This document shows, one piece after another, positions 1 to 9,211 of a stretch of DNA of 64,000 nucleotides. This DNA comes from Marinibacterium anthonyi (lineage in GTDB: Bacteria; Pseudomonadota; Alphaproteobacteria; Rhodobacterales; Rhodobacteraceae), in assembly GCA_003217735.2 (NCBI GenBank), contig CP031585.1:3645501-3709500 (forward strand), given 5' to 3'. The notes beneath the pieces are model-generated. The model did not search any database. It saw only the letters and a program-made list of their open reading frames with translations, and was not told where the DNA came from. Position 1 is the first letter of the stretch, and each line of letters opens with the position of its first letter. A program made the position numbers and the translations under genes.

Positions 1-7
1 AGCCGAA

Positions 8-54
8 CCGGGGGCTCTGCCCCCGGACCCCCGGAGGTATTTTTGCAAAGATGA
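8..54. repeat. intergenic GC hairpin followed by GGTATTTTTGC motif
   Basis: A perfect 8-bp stem (CCGGGGGC at 8-15 against GCCCCCGG at 19-26) is followed by a GGAGGTATTTTTGC motif at 33-46 and then GATGAA. A close copy of the second part lies at 21179-21202. I know this arrangement as a dispersed intergenic sequence in Rhodobacterales. Its role is not known to me; a transcript-end or mRNA-stability function is inference. Confidence 0.5.
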
Positions 55-247
55 AAATCATGACGTTGGTCTCCGGACCCGGCCAGGCGCGGTGCGATGG
101 GTCATTCCAGGCTGGCGATCATGTGAGCGAGTGCCATGCTGTCGAAATGGGCCCGGCGACGGATCGCCAGCGAGGACCGCGTCGGGATGCTTGCGCCCGA
201 AGGCGGCGTGGAGCTGTCGCACTTGGGTTACGGGATCCATAGCGGCC

Positions 248-799
248 TCATGTCGGGGCCGGTTCGGGCAGCCCCAGCGCGTCGCGGATCGCGGTGGCGG
301 CCTGCGCCGGGTCGAGACCGGTGACGTCAAGAGAAACGGAACCTTCCGGGCGCAGGTGGCGGTGATTGGCGCGCAGCCTGTCGAGGATCTTGGGATCGGT
401 CAGCTTGGCGCGGGACGCGCGGGCGGGATCGCAGAGGCGGCGGCGGTTTTCCTCGGGCGAGATGTCGAAGGTGATACAGTGGAGCGCCGCGCCCCGGGCA
501 CGGGCGAGCGCGCGGGTGGGCGCGAAGAGCGCGTCGTCTTTGGGTTCGTCGGACAGCGCGTCAGTGACGATCAGGGGGACCTCTGGCGGCAGGGTCAGGG
601 CGGCGGCGTCGATGGCGGCGCGCAGGGTCTGGCGCAGCGCCACGTGGCGGGGATCGCTGCGCTCGAACAGCGCGCTGGCCGGGTCCAGCGCGAGATGGTT
701 GTCGATCAGCCGGCCACCGAGGCGCCTGGCCAGTACCGTCCCGATCGTCGCCTTGCCGGTGCCGGGCCAGCCGCAAAGATGGATGACGGGGCCGTTCAT
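248..799 (-). CDS. small P-loop AAA/adenylate-kinase-like nucleotide kinase
   Basis: A 183-residue protein with a Walker A loop GWPGTGKAT at residues 10-18 directly after the first beta strand, the layout of small P-loop kinases of the AAA_33 or shikimate/gluconate kinase type. A later stretch, ITFDISPEENRRR, resembles the LID-region arginine motif of such kinases. The substrate cannot be told. The start overlaps the stop of the upstream moxR-type gene as ATGA, so the two are translationally coupled. The longer open frame upstream is only the shadow of moxR. The protein lacks the regulatory extensions of larger kinases. Confidence 0.75.
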   Translation of the reverse strand: MNGPVIHLCGWPGTGKATIGTVLARRLGGRLIDNHLALDPASALFERSDPRHVALRQTLRAAIDAAALTLPPEVPLIVTDALSDEPKDDALFAPTRALARARGAALHCITFDISPEENRRRLCDPARASRAKLTDPKILDRLRANHRHLRPEGSVSLDVTGLDPAQAATAIRDALGLPEPAPT

Positions 800-1710
800 G
801 CCGGCTCGAGCGTGGCGCGGGCCTCGTCCAGCAGGCGCTTGGCCTCGGAGCCCTGCAGTTTCTGGATGTCGTCCTGGTATTTCAGGATCGCGCCGAGGGT
901 GTCGGAGATGACCTCGGGCGACAGAGTGATCATGTCGAGCGCCAGCAGGCATTTCGCCCAGTCGATGGTTTCCGCAACGCCCGGCTTCTTGAACAGATCC
1001 TCTGTCCGCAGACGCTGGACAAAGGCGACCACCTCGCGGCTGAGCGCCTCGGAGGCCTCGGGCGCGCGGGCCTGCAGGATCTCCATTTCGCGGTCGAAAT
1101 CGGGGTAGTCGACCCAGTGGTAGAGACAGCGGCGCTTGAGCGCGTCGTGGACCTCGCGCGTGCGGTTGGAGGTCAGGATGACGATGGGCGGTTCGGGCGC
1201 CTTGATGGTGCCAAGCTCGGGGATGGTGACCTGGAAATCCGACAGGGCCTCGAGCAGGAAGGCCTCGAAGGGTTCGTCGGTGCGGTCCAGTTCGTCGATC
1301 AGCAGAACCGGCGCGCCCGAGGCATCGGGGCGCATTGCCTGCAGCAGCGGACGTTCGATGAGGTATTCGTCGGAAAAGAGCTCCTCCTGCAGGCCCTTGC
1401 GGGTGGTGCCGCCTTCGGCTTCGGCGGTGCGGATGGCGACCATCTGGGCCGGGAAGTTCCATTCGTAGACGGCAGATCCCGCGTCCAGCCCCTCGTAGCA
1501 TTGCAGGCGGATCAGGCGGCGCCCCAATGCGGCGGCGATGGCCTTGGCGATCTCGGTCTTGCCGACGCCGGCCTCGCCTTCCAGGAACAGCGGCCGGCCC
1601 AGTTTCAGCGACAGGAACACCACCGTGGCCAGCGACCGGCCGCAGACATAGCCCTGCGCCGCCAGCATGGACTGGACCGCATCGATGCTCTCGGGTGGGG
1701 TCTGGGTCAT
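796..1710 (-). CDS. MoxR-family AAA+ ATPase
   Basis: A 304-residue MoxR-type AAA+ ATPase. Walker A is GEAGVGKT at residues 45-52 and Walker B is VLLIDELDR. The stretch YEGLDAGSAVYEWN is typical of the CoxD/MoxR branch. MoxR proteins usually work as chaperone-like remodelling ATPases with a VWA-domain partner (CoxE type) that matures metalloenzymes. No VWA partner follows in this window; the next gene is a small kinase. The ATG is preceded by a strong AAGGAGGA site. The gene is divergent from the glycosyltransferase cluster at 1915. The client protein is unknown. Confidence 0.88.
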   Translation of the reverse strand: MTQTPPESIDAVQSMLAAQGYVCGRSLATVVFLSLKLGRPLFLEGEAGVGKTEIAKAIAAALGRRLIRLQCYEGLDAGSAVYEWNFPAQMVAIRTAEAEGGTTRKGLQEELFSDEYLIERPLLQAMRPDASGAPVLLIDELDRTDEPFEAFLLEALSDFQVTIPELGTIKAPEPPIVILTSNRTREVHDALKRRCLYHWVDYPDFDREMEILQARAPEASEALSREVVAFVQRLRTEDLFKKPGVAETIDWAKCLLALDMITLSPEVISDTLGAILKYQDDIQKLQGSEAKRLLDEARATLEPA

Positions 1711-1824
1711 GGGCGCTCCTCCTTGGTTGGGTCAAGTGAGACCATGGGGATGACGGGCGTCAAGCCCGGTCCTTGTCGCAGCCGTGGTTAACGGCCAGCG
1801 TTTCTCCTCTGTCACGACACAGAA

Positions 1825-1854
1825 TTGACGCAGTTGCCGCCGAAATCGTAGGTA
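1825..1854 (+). promoter_or_regulatory. candidate sigma-70 promoter of the glycan cluster
   Basis: TTGACG at 1825-1830 and TAGGTA at 1849-1854 are separated by 18 bp. The position is about 60 bases before the first glycosyltransferase start. Assigned by eye from consensus only. Confidence 0.4.
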
Positions 1855-1914
1855 TCACGGGATCCGGCGCGATACAGGCGTCGGACCATGCGCAGCGGAA
1901 GGGGCACGGGGCCC

Positions 1915-2976
1915 ATGACGATCACCACCGGGGACACGCACGACCGGGGTCTTCGGATCACCGCGGTCACCTGCGTCAAGAACGAAGGGCCCTTCGTGCT
2001 GGAATGGATCGCCTTCAACCGGCTGATCGGGGTGACGGATTTCCTGTTCTATTCCAACGATTGCACCGATGGCACCGACCGTCTGCTGGACGCGCTGGCG
2101 GCGCGCGGCGGGGTGACCCACCTGCCCAACCCGGCCCAGGGGCGCAATTACCAGATGGAGGCGCTGAAGGACGCGGCGCGCCAGGACGTGGTGACGCGGG
2201 CCGACTGGGTCTGGGTGGCCGACGTGGACGAATTTCTGAACATCCACGCAGGCGATCACACGATCCCGGCGCTGATCGCGGCTTGCGGGGATCCGCAGGC
2301 GATATCCGTCTGCTTCCAGTTCTTCGCCAATGACGGGGTGGACGGGTTCGTGGATACCCCCGTGATCGGGCAATTCCGGCGCAGCCATAATCCCGACATC
2401 TGGTGCGGCGAGACGGCGATCGAGGTCAAGTCGCTGGTGCGCAGGGATTTCCCGCTGCAATACTTCGGCGCGCACCGACCGTTCCACAAGCCGGGCAAGA
2501 CGGCCGATCCGGCCTGGACCGATGGATCGGGCCGCGCAGTGCCGCACAAGTTCCTGGTGGCCGCCAACCCGCGCCGGATCCGCAAGTTTCCCGCCGCCGG
2601 GGCGCGCGCACATGCGACGCTGAACCATTACGCGCTGCGCTCGCTTGACAGTTACCTGGTCAAGAACGACCGGGGCGACGTGAACCGCGCGGGGCGGGCG
2701 TTTGACGATACCTATTGGCGCGAACGCAACGATCCGGCGTGGGAAGATCCATCGATCCTGCGGTACCTGCCGGCGCTTCAGGCCGCGCTGGCCAAGATGA
2801 AATCGGACCCCGAGATCGCCGCCCTGCATGACGAAGCCGTTCGCCTGCATATCGCCCGGCGCGATGAATTGCTGACGCAAGAGGCGTATCGCGAGATGCA
2901 GGCGCAGCTCAGGTCCGCCCGGCCGCTGACGCCGCAGGAGACGGCATTGCTGGACAGGCTGGGCATCGAGGCATGA
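1915..2976 (+). CDS. GT-A glycosyltransferase (Glyco_tranf_2_4 type)
   Basis: A 353-residue soluble glycosyltransferase of the family-2-like group Glyco_tranf_2_4. The N-terminal VTCVKNEGPFVLEW (residues 18-31) and SNDCTDGTD mark the nucleotide-sugar binding fold. DVDEF at 102-106 supplies the metal-binding DxD. HYALRS further on is shared with the next two glycosyltransferases. No signal peptide or membrane segment is visible. I chose the ATG at 1915, which follows a GGAAGGGG site, over the ATG at 1888. The gene ends in an ATGA overlap with a sulfotransferase gene, which points to a joint role in a sulfated or decorated surface glycan. Donor and acceptor are unknown. Confidence 0.8.
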   Translation: MTITTGDTHDRGLRITAVTCVKNEGPFVLEWIAFNRLIGVTDFLFYSNDCTDGTDRLLDALAARGGVTHLPNPAQGRNYQMEALKDAARQDVVTRADWVWVADVDEFLNIHAGDHTIPALIAACGDPQAISVCFQFFANDGVDGFVDTPVIGQFRRSHNPDIWCGETAIEVKSLVRRDFPLQYFGAHRPFHKPGKTADPAWTDGSGRAVPHKFLVAANPRRIRKFPAAGARAHATLNHYALRSLDSYLVKNDRGDVNRAGRAFDDTYWRERNDPAWEDPSILRYLPALQAALAKMKSDPEIAALHDEAVRLHIARRDELLTQEAYREMQAQLRSARPLTPQETALLDRLGIEA

Positions 2977-3608
2977 GCCTGATCGCCATCAACCTTGGCC
3001 TGCCGAAATCGGGCACGACGACGCTGGCGCGCGCCCTGCGGCGCGCCGGGCTGCACGTGGCCGACCACCGCATCCGCAAGCGCCAGACCGGGGACGAAAC
3101 CCTGAGTGGGGCCTATGTGGGCGATGTCCTTTACCAGGGCTATTTCGCGGGCGACGACCCCGCCGGGCGGCTGACCGGGTTCCAGGCGCTGAGCGAGGTC
3201 AGCGTGCTGCACGGAGGGCGGTCGGTCTGGCCGCAGATGGATTTCGCGCTGATAGACGCCCTGCGCGCGCATCATCCGGGGGTGAAATTCCTGGGGTCGC
3301 GCCGGGATGCGTTCGAGATGTCGCAATCCATGCTGGCCTGGTCCGACCTTGGCGTCCTGCGCCTGCCGCAGGCGACGATCCCGGGTTTGCCGAAGGGCTA
3401 TGGCGAGACATCGAAAGAGCGGATCCAGTGGGTCGAGGGGCATTACGCGACGCTGGCCCGTTGGTTCGCGAACGATCCCGATTACCTGGAATACGACGTG
3501 ACGGATCCGGAGGCGGCGGCGAAGATCGGCGCGCATCTGGGGCGCGACCTGCCCTGGTGGGGCAAGGCCAACGCCAACCCGATCCGGCGTCACAAGGAAC
3601 AGGCGTGA
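2973..3608 (+). CDS. sulfotransferase family protein
   Basis: A 211-residue protein with the PAPS 5'-phosphosulfate loop LPKSGTTT at residues 10-17 and a later GSRRDAFEMSQSM that fits the 3'-phosphate binding strand and helix. Family members move a sulfuryl group from PAPS to a hydroxyl, often on a sugar. It is slightly short for the family but has both PAPS elements. It overlaps the upstream glycosyltransferase (ATGA) and the downstream fusion gene (TGATG), so the three are one translational unit. The acceptor cannot be inferred from sequence. Confidence 0.78.
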   Translation: MSLIAINLGLPKSGTTTLARALRRAGLHVADHRIRKRQTGDETLSGAYVGDVLYQGYFAGDDPAGRLTGFQALSEVSVLHGGRSVWPQMDFALIDALRAHHPGVKFLGSRRDAFEMSQSMLAWSDLGVLRLPQATIPGLPKGYGETSKERIQWVEGHYATLARWFANDPDYLEYDVTDPEAAAKIGAHLGRDLPWWGKANANPIRRHKEQA

Positions 3609-5947
3609 TGCGCATTCATCTTCATATCGGCCCGCAACAGGTGGGTGCCGACCGGCTGCAACTGGCGCTGGATCAGAACCGTGCGGCGCTGGCCGAACGC
3701 GGCGTCGTGCTGCCCGCCAGCCCGGGGCGGCGCAACCAGACCAAGCTGTTCCTGGCGGTGACCGACCCCGACCATATCGACCCGCTGCGGTTCAACCGGG
3801 GCTATATCGCGCCCGACCGGCAGGCGGCGCTGTTCCGGTCGGTGCAGGCGGACCTGCTGCGCGAGGCGTCCGGTGCACAGCAGATGATCCTGACCTGCGC
3901 GCAGCTGGGCGGGCTTTATCGGCGGTCCGAACTTGAACGGCTCAAGGCGCTGCTGGCGCCGTTGTCCGCAGATATCCGCGTCATCGCCCATGTCGACGAC
4001 CCCGCCCGCCTGCTGGCCCGCCAATATGCGCACCAGGTGATGGAGGGACGCGCGACACCCTTGTCGGCCGAGTTGGAGATGGGCGGCGACTGGTGGCAGG
4101 GCTGTATCGAGGCGATGCCGGTCATCGACCCGAAGGCGGGCGTATTCGAGGAAACGCAGGGGCTGCCCTTCTGGCTGGATTACGCGGGGCTTGTCCGTCA
4201 TTGGGAGGATGTCTTTGGCGCAGGCGCCGTCACCCTGCGCCCGTACGACGTCCAGCGATTCAATGGCCGCAACATGCGCGCCGAAATCGCCGAAGCGTTC
4301 GGCATCGACGGCAATCTCTCCAAGATCGAGGCCATTGAACCCGCCCCCGAACCCTCTGCCGCCTGGCTGGCACGGGCGCGCGCGATGAACGGGCTGTTCC
4401 TGAAGCTGCTGGCAAAGGGCGATCACATCCTGCCCCGCAAACTGTGGAGCCAGCTTCTGGGGGAATTGCAGGTGCCCGGCGATCCGATAGACCCCGGCAC
4501 GCTCACCGCCGTCACCGACCGCTTCGCCCAGGCCAATGCCACGCTCGTCAACCGGTTCCCCGCGCTGAAGGACGTGCTGGCCACCCCGCCCGCCGCACAG
4601 ACGCCGTGGAGCGAAGCCGACCCGACGAAGGGCTTCCGCGCCACGCAGTACCTGGTCGCCTTCATGCATCTGATCGAACGCGCCACCCTGGCCGAACGCA
4701 AGGCGCGCACCGCCGATCTGGCCCGCGCCAACGGCCACGCGGTGCCCCGCCCGGCCGAGGACCTGACCGAAACCGCCCGCCGGATCATGCCCGACAGCGC
4801 GATCGCCAATTTCGAACGCCTGCGCGGATCGCCCTATGCCCCGCACAACCGCCTTGGCGCGGTGAACGAGGAGGAGCCGGGCGCCGCCTATGACCCGATG
4901 CCGCCGCGCCAGCTGTCCGACGGGTCCACCGGCAACGTGATCGTCGGCTGCATGAAGAACGAGGCGCCCTATATCCTGGAATGGATCGCCTATCACCGTG
5001 CCATCGGGGTCGACAATTTCCTGATCTACACCAACGGCTGCGAAGACGGCACCGACGAGATCCTGTCGCGCCTTGATGCCCTGGGCATCGTGCACCACCG
5101 GCTGAACGACGACTGGAAGGGCAAGTCCCCCCAGCAGCACGCGCTGAACCAGTCGCTGAAGGAAGAGGTCATCCGCAACGCCGACTGGATCATCCATATC
5201 GACGTGGATGAATTCATGAACGTGCGCTGCGGCAACGGCACGCTGGACGATTTCCTTGCCGCCGTACCGGATGCGACCAACGTGGCGATGACCTGGCGGC
5301 TGTTCGGGCACAACGGGGTGACGGGCCTGAAGGACGACCTGGTCATCGACCAGTTCGACACCTGCGCGCCAAGGTTCTGTCCCAAGCCGCACACCGTCTG
5401 GGGCTTCAAGACGATGGTCCGCAACATCGGCGCCTATGCCAAGCTGTCCTGCCACCGGCCCAACAAGCTGCGCGACGATTTCCGCGACCGGGTGAAATGG
5501 GTCAACGGATCAGGCAAGGACATGACCCGCGACGCCGCCGAAAACGGCTGGCGCAGTTCAAAGCGGACGGTGGGCTATGACCTGCTGCAGCTGAATCACT
5601 ATGCCCTGCGCAGCGCCGAAAGCTATCTGGTCAAGCGCCAGCGCGGCCGCGCCCTGCACGTGGACCGGTCGATCGGGATCAATTACTGGATCCGCATGGA
5701 CTGGTCCGACAACCGCGACATCACCATCAAGCGCAATATCCCCCGGGTGCGCGCCGAATACGACAGGCTGCTGGCCGACCCGGTGCTGCGCGACTGGCAC
5801 GACCGGGGCTTTGCCTGGCACAAGGCCAAGGCGCAGGAACTGCACGCCATGCCCGAATTCGAGGCCCTCTACCAGCAGGCCCTGACGCTGAAGCTGACAG
5901 AGACCGAGCGGGTGGCCTATGCGCTGACGCTCGACATGGAGACCTGA
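3608..5947 (+). CDS. sulfotransferase-like / glycosyltransferase fusion protein
   Basis: A 779-residue two-part protein. Residues 1 to about 430 look like a sulfotransferase fold: it opens with MRIHLHIG, as many Roseobacter sulfotransferases do, but the expected THKTGTTSLQ loop reads PQQVGADRLQ, so the PAPS-binding residues are lost. From about residue 440 a GT-A domain follows, with CMKNEAPYILEW, YTNGCEDGTD, a DVDEF metal site near residue 531 and HYALRS, closely similar to the glycosyltransferases on either side. The start overlaps the stop of the upstream sulfotransferase. A longer open frame upstream is a shadow. The N-terminal half may bind rather than catalyse; that is inference. Confidence 0.75.
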   Translation: MRIHLHIGPQQVGADRLQLALDQNRAALAERGVVLPASPGRRNQTKLFLAVTDPDHIDPLRFNRGYIAPDRQAALFRSVQADLLREASGAQQMILTCAQLGGLYRRSELERLKALLAPLSADIRVIAHVDDPARLLARQYAHQVMEGRATPLSAELEMGGDWWQGCIEAMPVIDPKAGVFEETQGLPFWLDYAGLVRHWEDVFGAGAVTLRPYDVQRFNGRNMRAEIAEAFGIDGNLSKIEAIEPAPEPSAAWLARARAMNGLFLKLLAKGDHILPRKLWSQLLGELQVPGDPIDPGTLTAVTDRFAQANATLVNRFPALKDVLATPPAAQTPWSEADPTKGFRATQYLVAFMHLIERATLAERKARTADLARANGHAVPRPAEDLTETARRIMPDSAIANFERLRGSPYAPHNRLGAVNEEEPGAAYDPMPPRQLSDGSTGNVIVGCMKNEAPYILEWIAYHRAIGVDNFLIYTNGCEDGTDEILSRLDALGIVHHRLNDDWKGKSPQQHALNQSLKEEVIRNADWIIHIDVDEFMNVRCGNGTLDDFLAAVPDATNVAMTWRLFGHNGVTGLKDDLVIDQFDTCAPRFCPKPHTVWGFKTMVRNIGAYAKLSCHRPNKLRDDFRDRVKWVNGSGKDMTRDAAENGWRSSKRTVGYDLLQLNHYALRSAESYLVKRQRGRALHVDRSIGINYWIRMDWSDNRDITIKRNIPRVRAEYDRLLADPVLRDWHDRGFAWHKAKAQELHAMPEFEALYQQALTLKLTETERVAYALTLDMET

Positions 5948-5958
5948 GGGGAAAGCCG

Positions 5959-6999
5959 ATGCGCCTGCTGGCGATCCTGACGGTCCGCAACGAAGGCGCC
6001 TTTCTGCTGGACTGGCTGGCCCACCACAAGGCAGTGGGCTTCACCGATTTCCTGGTGTTTTCCAACGATTGTCAGGACGGCACCGACGTGATGCTGGACC
6101 GGCTGGCGGCGATGGGCGAGGTCGACCATATCCGCAACGACGGGCCCTATGACAAGGGCGGCATCCAGTTCACCGCGCTCAAGCGCGCCGACAAGCTGAA
6201 GGCGGTGAAACGGGCCGACTGGATCCTGCCGCTGGACGTTGACGAATTCGTCAACATCCACGTGGGCGACCGCACCCTGCCCGCGCTGCTGGGCGCCCTG
6301 CCCGACGCCACGGCGATCACCCTGACGTGGCGGCTGTTCGGCAATGGCGGCGTCGTGGAATACGAGGACCGCCCGGTGACGCAGGTCTTTACCCGCGCGG
6401 CCCCGGTGGTGATGTACTGGCCCTGGCGGTCGGCGATGTTCAAGACGCTGTACCGCAACGATGGCACCTATCGGAAAGTCGGCGTGCACCGTCCCCGCAA
6501 CCCCGATGCGGACCGCGTCCATGACGCGCGCTGGTTCGACGGCGAGGGACGCGCGCTGGACGACCAGTTCCGCACGCGGCGGATCTTTTCCAATTACGGG
6601 CGGCCGAATTACGGGCTGGTGCAGCTGAACCACTATCCGCTGGGTGCGATGCAAAGCTACGTGCTGAAGGCCGACCGGGGGCGAGCGGTGCATTCCGATC
6701 ACCTTCTTGGGCTCGATTATTGGGTGGAACGCAATTTCGCCACGGATGAGGATCGATCGGTCCTGGGGCTGGCCCCCAGGGTGGCCGAAATCCGCGACAT
6801 GCTGCGCGCCGATCCGGCGCTGTCGCAGCTGCACGAGGCGGCCGTGACCTGGCGCCACGACCGGTTCCAGGACCTGATGGCCGAGGAACCGTATCGTTCG
6901 CTTTATGGCCGCCTGCTGGTCACGCCGCCGTCGCAACCGCTGTCGCTGGCCCGCGCGCAGGTGCTGTTGCGCCATGCCACCGCGACGCGCGGGAATTGA
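5959..6999 (+). CDS. GT-A glycosyltransferase (Glyco_tranf_2_4 type)
   Basis: A 346-residue paralogue of the glycosyltransferase domains at 1915 and 3608. It has LTVRNEGAFLLDW at residues 7-19, SNDCQDGTD at 35-43, DVDEF at 93-97 and the shared LNHYPLG segment in the C-terminal half. It starts 11 bases after the fusion gene behind GAGGGGAAAGCC. Three such enzymes in a row suggest stepwise assembly of one glycan or local gene duplication. It has no membrane anchor. Substrates are unknown. Confidence 0.8.
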   Translation: MRLLAILTVRNEGAFLLDWLAHHKAVGFTDFLVFSNDCQDGTDVMLDRLAAMGEVDHIRNDGPYDKGGIQFTALKRADKLKAVKRADWILPLDVDEFVNIHVGDRTLPALLGALPDATAITLTWRLFGNGGVVEYEDRPVTQVFTRAAPVVMYWPWRSAMFKTLYRNDGTYRKVGVHRPRNPDADRVHDARWFDGEGRALDDQFRTRRIFSNYGRPNYGLVQLNHYPLGAMQSYVLKADRGRAVHSDHLLGLDYWVERNFATDEDRSVLGLAPRVAEIRDMLRADPALSQLHEAAVTWRHDRFQDLMAEEPYRSLYGRLLVTPPSQPLSLARAQVLLRHATATRGN

Positions 7000-7131
7000 G
7001 CCACAAGCGGGTTTCCGAAGGTCCAAGAAACCAGCAAGATCTTTGCACATTTTTGCCACAAATTGCTTCTAATTCAGGACCATTGACCCGGTCGGGAGCG
7101 GCGGGTGCGATGGACGACCAAGGACAGGCAG

Positions 7132-8085
7132 ATGCAGGACGAAGACGACAGGCTCGACATGTCATTGGCCGGGCTGGGGCCCGCGGCCTGGAAGACCGGC
7201 CTGGCCGGGATGGCCGACGCCGAGGGCATGTTCGAAGACCTTGGCCCCCGCCATTTTTCCACCTTCATCGAACGCGACCAGACGCTGCTGGTCACCTTCG
7301 AGACGACCGAAAGCATCCGCACCCTGTCCCGGCGCGCGCAGCCGCTGGGCTTTGACATGGTGCGCGCGCAGGACTGGTCGCACCTGTGCGTGATCAGTGA
7401 CGGCGACACCTGGTTCCGCGACCCGGTGCTGTACGATTTCTTCGACCGGCTGACCGACGACGGATTCTTCGAAAGCTATCACCGCATCGTGTTTTACGGC
7501 GCGGGATCGTGTGGGTATGCGGCGGCGGCGTTTTCGGTGGCGGCGCCCGGATCGACGGTGGTCGTGGTGCAGCCCCAGGCGACACTGGATCCGCGGATGA
7601 CCGAATGGGATCCGCGGTTCACCGACATGCGCCGGATCTCGTTCACAGACCGCTACGGCTATGCGCCCGACATGATCGATGGCGCGGACAAGGCCTTCGT
7701 GCTGTACGACCCGCGCGAGACGCTGGATGCGATGCACGGCGCGCTGTTCCAGCGGCCCAATGTCGTGCGGTTGCGGATGCCGCACATGGGCGACGCGCTG
7801 CAGACCAGCCTGGTGGAAATGGGGCTGCTTTACCAGGTGCTGCTGCTGGCCGGGACCGGCCGGCTGAGCGAGACCGCCTTTGCCCGGCTCTACCGTGTGC
7901 GGCGCGATCACCCGGCGTACCTGCGCAACCTGATGACGCGGCTGGACACCGATGAACGGCCCTACCTGAACGCCCTGCTCTGCCGGTCGGTCACGGCCCG
8001 CATGAACGCGCCCAAGCTGCACCGCAGGCTCAACGCCCTGCGCGCGGCAGCCGATACGGGCGCGTTCCGTTTCCCGCCCGATTGA
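7132..8085 (+). CDS. conserved Roseobacter-type protein of unknown function
   Basis: A 317-residue protein that I recognise only as a conserved Rhodobacterales family, sometimes labelled phosphoadenosine phosphosulfate reductase. That label is not supported: I see no PAPS-reductase cysteine motif. The middle reads IVFYGAGSCGYAAAAFS followed by a strand VVVVQPQ, which suggests a Rossmann-like GxGxxG nucleotide-binding unit or a hydrolase-type turn. GDTWFRDP and YDPRETLDAMH are other striking segments. ATG 7132 has AAGGACAGG just upstream; an alternative GTG lies at 7105. It follows the glycan cluster by 132 bases and may belong to it. Confidence 0.7.
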   Translation: MQDEDDRLDMSLAGLGPAAWKTGLAGMADAEGMFEDLGPRHFSTFIERDQTLLVTFETTESIRTLSRRAQPLGFDMVRAQDWSHLCVISDGDTWFRDPVLYDFFDRLTDDGFFESYHRIVFYGAGSCGYAAAAFSVAAPGSTVVVVQPQATLDPRMTEWDPRFTDMRRISFTDRYGYAPDMIDGADKAFVLYDPRETLDAMHGALFQRPNVVRLRMPHMGDALQTSLVEMGLLYQVLLLAGTGRLSETAFARLYRVRRDHPAYLRNLMTRLDTDERPYLNALLCRSVTARMNAPKLHRRLNALRAAADTGAFRFPPD

Positions 8086-8144
8086 GGCGCGCAATAGCGC
8101 TCTGACATCTGGAAGCGGCGCGCGCTTCGTGCTAGCGGCAGGGC

Positions 8145-9191
8145 ATGAGCGACACCCTGACCATCCCGCGTCCCGACGACTGGCACCTGCACCTGCGCGA
8201 CGGCGCGATGCTGAAGGCCGTCCTGCCCGAAACCACCCGCCATTTCGCCCGCGCGATCATCATGCCGAACCTGGTTCCGCCGGTGGTGACCGGCGCCCAT
8301 GCGGCGGCTTATCGCGACCGGATCCTGGCGGCGATGCCCGAAGGCGCGGATTTCACCCCGCTCATGACGCTATACCTGACGGAAGAGACCGACCCCGCCG
8401 ATGTCGCGGCGGCTGCTGAAAGCGGCCTGGTGACAGCGGTGAAACTGTACCCGGCCGGGGCCACGACCAATTCCGCCAGCGGTGTGCGCGACTTCGACAA
8501 GGTGCGCCCGGTGCTGGAGAAGATGGCCGAGATCGGCCTGCCGCTGTGCGTTCATGGCGAGGTGACGGACCCCGAGATCGACATCTTCGACCGCGAAGCC
8601 GTGTTCATCGACCGCGTGCTGGACCCGATCCGCAAGGCGACGCCGGGGCTGAAGGTGGTGATGGAACACGTGACCACCAAGGATGCGGTCGATTACGTGT
8701 CGGGCGCGGACACCGGGCTGGGCGCGACGATCACCGCGCATCACCTGGTCATCAACCGCAACCACATCCTGGTGGGCGGCATCCGCCCGCATTACTACTG
8801 CCTGCCGGTCGCCAAGCGCGAGCTGCACCGCAAGGCGCTGGTCGCCGCGGCGGTGTCGGGGGACAAACGGTTCTTCCTGGGCACCGACAGCGCGCCGCAC
8901 CTGGACGCGGCCAAGCTGCAGCCCTGCGGCTGCGCCGGCTGCTTCACGGCGACCAACGCGGTGGCGGTGGTGGCAGAGGTCTTCGATGGCGAAGGCGCGC
9001 TGGACAAGCTCGCAGGGTTCCTGAGCCGCAATGGCGCGGGCTTCTACGGATTGCCGGTCAATGACGGCACGCTGACCCTGACCCGCGGCGCGGCACAGAC
9101 CTTCCCCGAGGACGTGGCGACCGCCGATGGGCCGGTCACCGTCTTCGATCCCGCCCGTCCGATCCATTGGGCGGTCTCGCCCGACAGCTGA
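8145..9191 (+). CDS. pyrC: dihydroorotase
   Basis: A 348-residue class II (PyrC-type) dihydroorotase, which interconverts carbamoyl-aspartate and dihydroorotate in pyrimidine synthesis. The metal-binding HLH is at residues 14-16 in DDWHLHLRD. The bridging lysine is in VKLYPAGAT near residue 100, further histidines are in CVHGE and MEHVT, and the catalytic aspartate lies in LGTDSAPH. The length fits the family. pyrE follows after a 99-base gap that contains two palindromes, so the pair is probably one transcript. Confidence 0.96.
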   Translation: MSDTLTIPRPDDWHLHLRDGAMLKAVLPETTRHFARAIIMPNLVPPVVTGAHAAAYRDRILAAMPEGADFTPLMTLYLTEETDPADVAAAAESGLVTAVKLYPAGATTNSASGVRDFDKVRPVLEKMAEIGLPLCVHGEVTDPEIDIFDREAVFIDRVLDPIRKATPGLKVVMEHVTTKDAVDYVSGADTGLGATITAHHLVINRNHILVGGIRPHYYCLPVAKRELHRKALVAAAVSGDKRFFLGTDSAPHLDAAKLQPCGCAGCFTATNAVAVVAEVFDGEGALDKLAGFLSRNGAGFYGLPVNDGTLTLTRGAAQTFPEDVATADGPVTVFDPARPIHWAVSPDS

Positions 9192-9211
9192 CCTGCACAT
9201 GGCCCCACGCC

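Noticed and set aside
248-1710. MoxR ATPase and kinase considered as part of a defence system
   Set aside because: No nuclease, effector or mobile-element genes are adjacent; a metabolic or maturation role is more economical.
3428-3607. N-terminal extension of the fusion protein upstream of 3608
   Set aside because: This stretch is out of frame with, and fully inside, the sulfotransferase gene; the ATG at 3608 overlaps its stop in the usual coupled manner.
7132-8085. Annotation as phosphoadenosine phosphosulfate reductase
   Set aside because: The conserved cysteine and PAPS-binding motifs of that enzyme are not visible.
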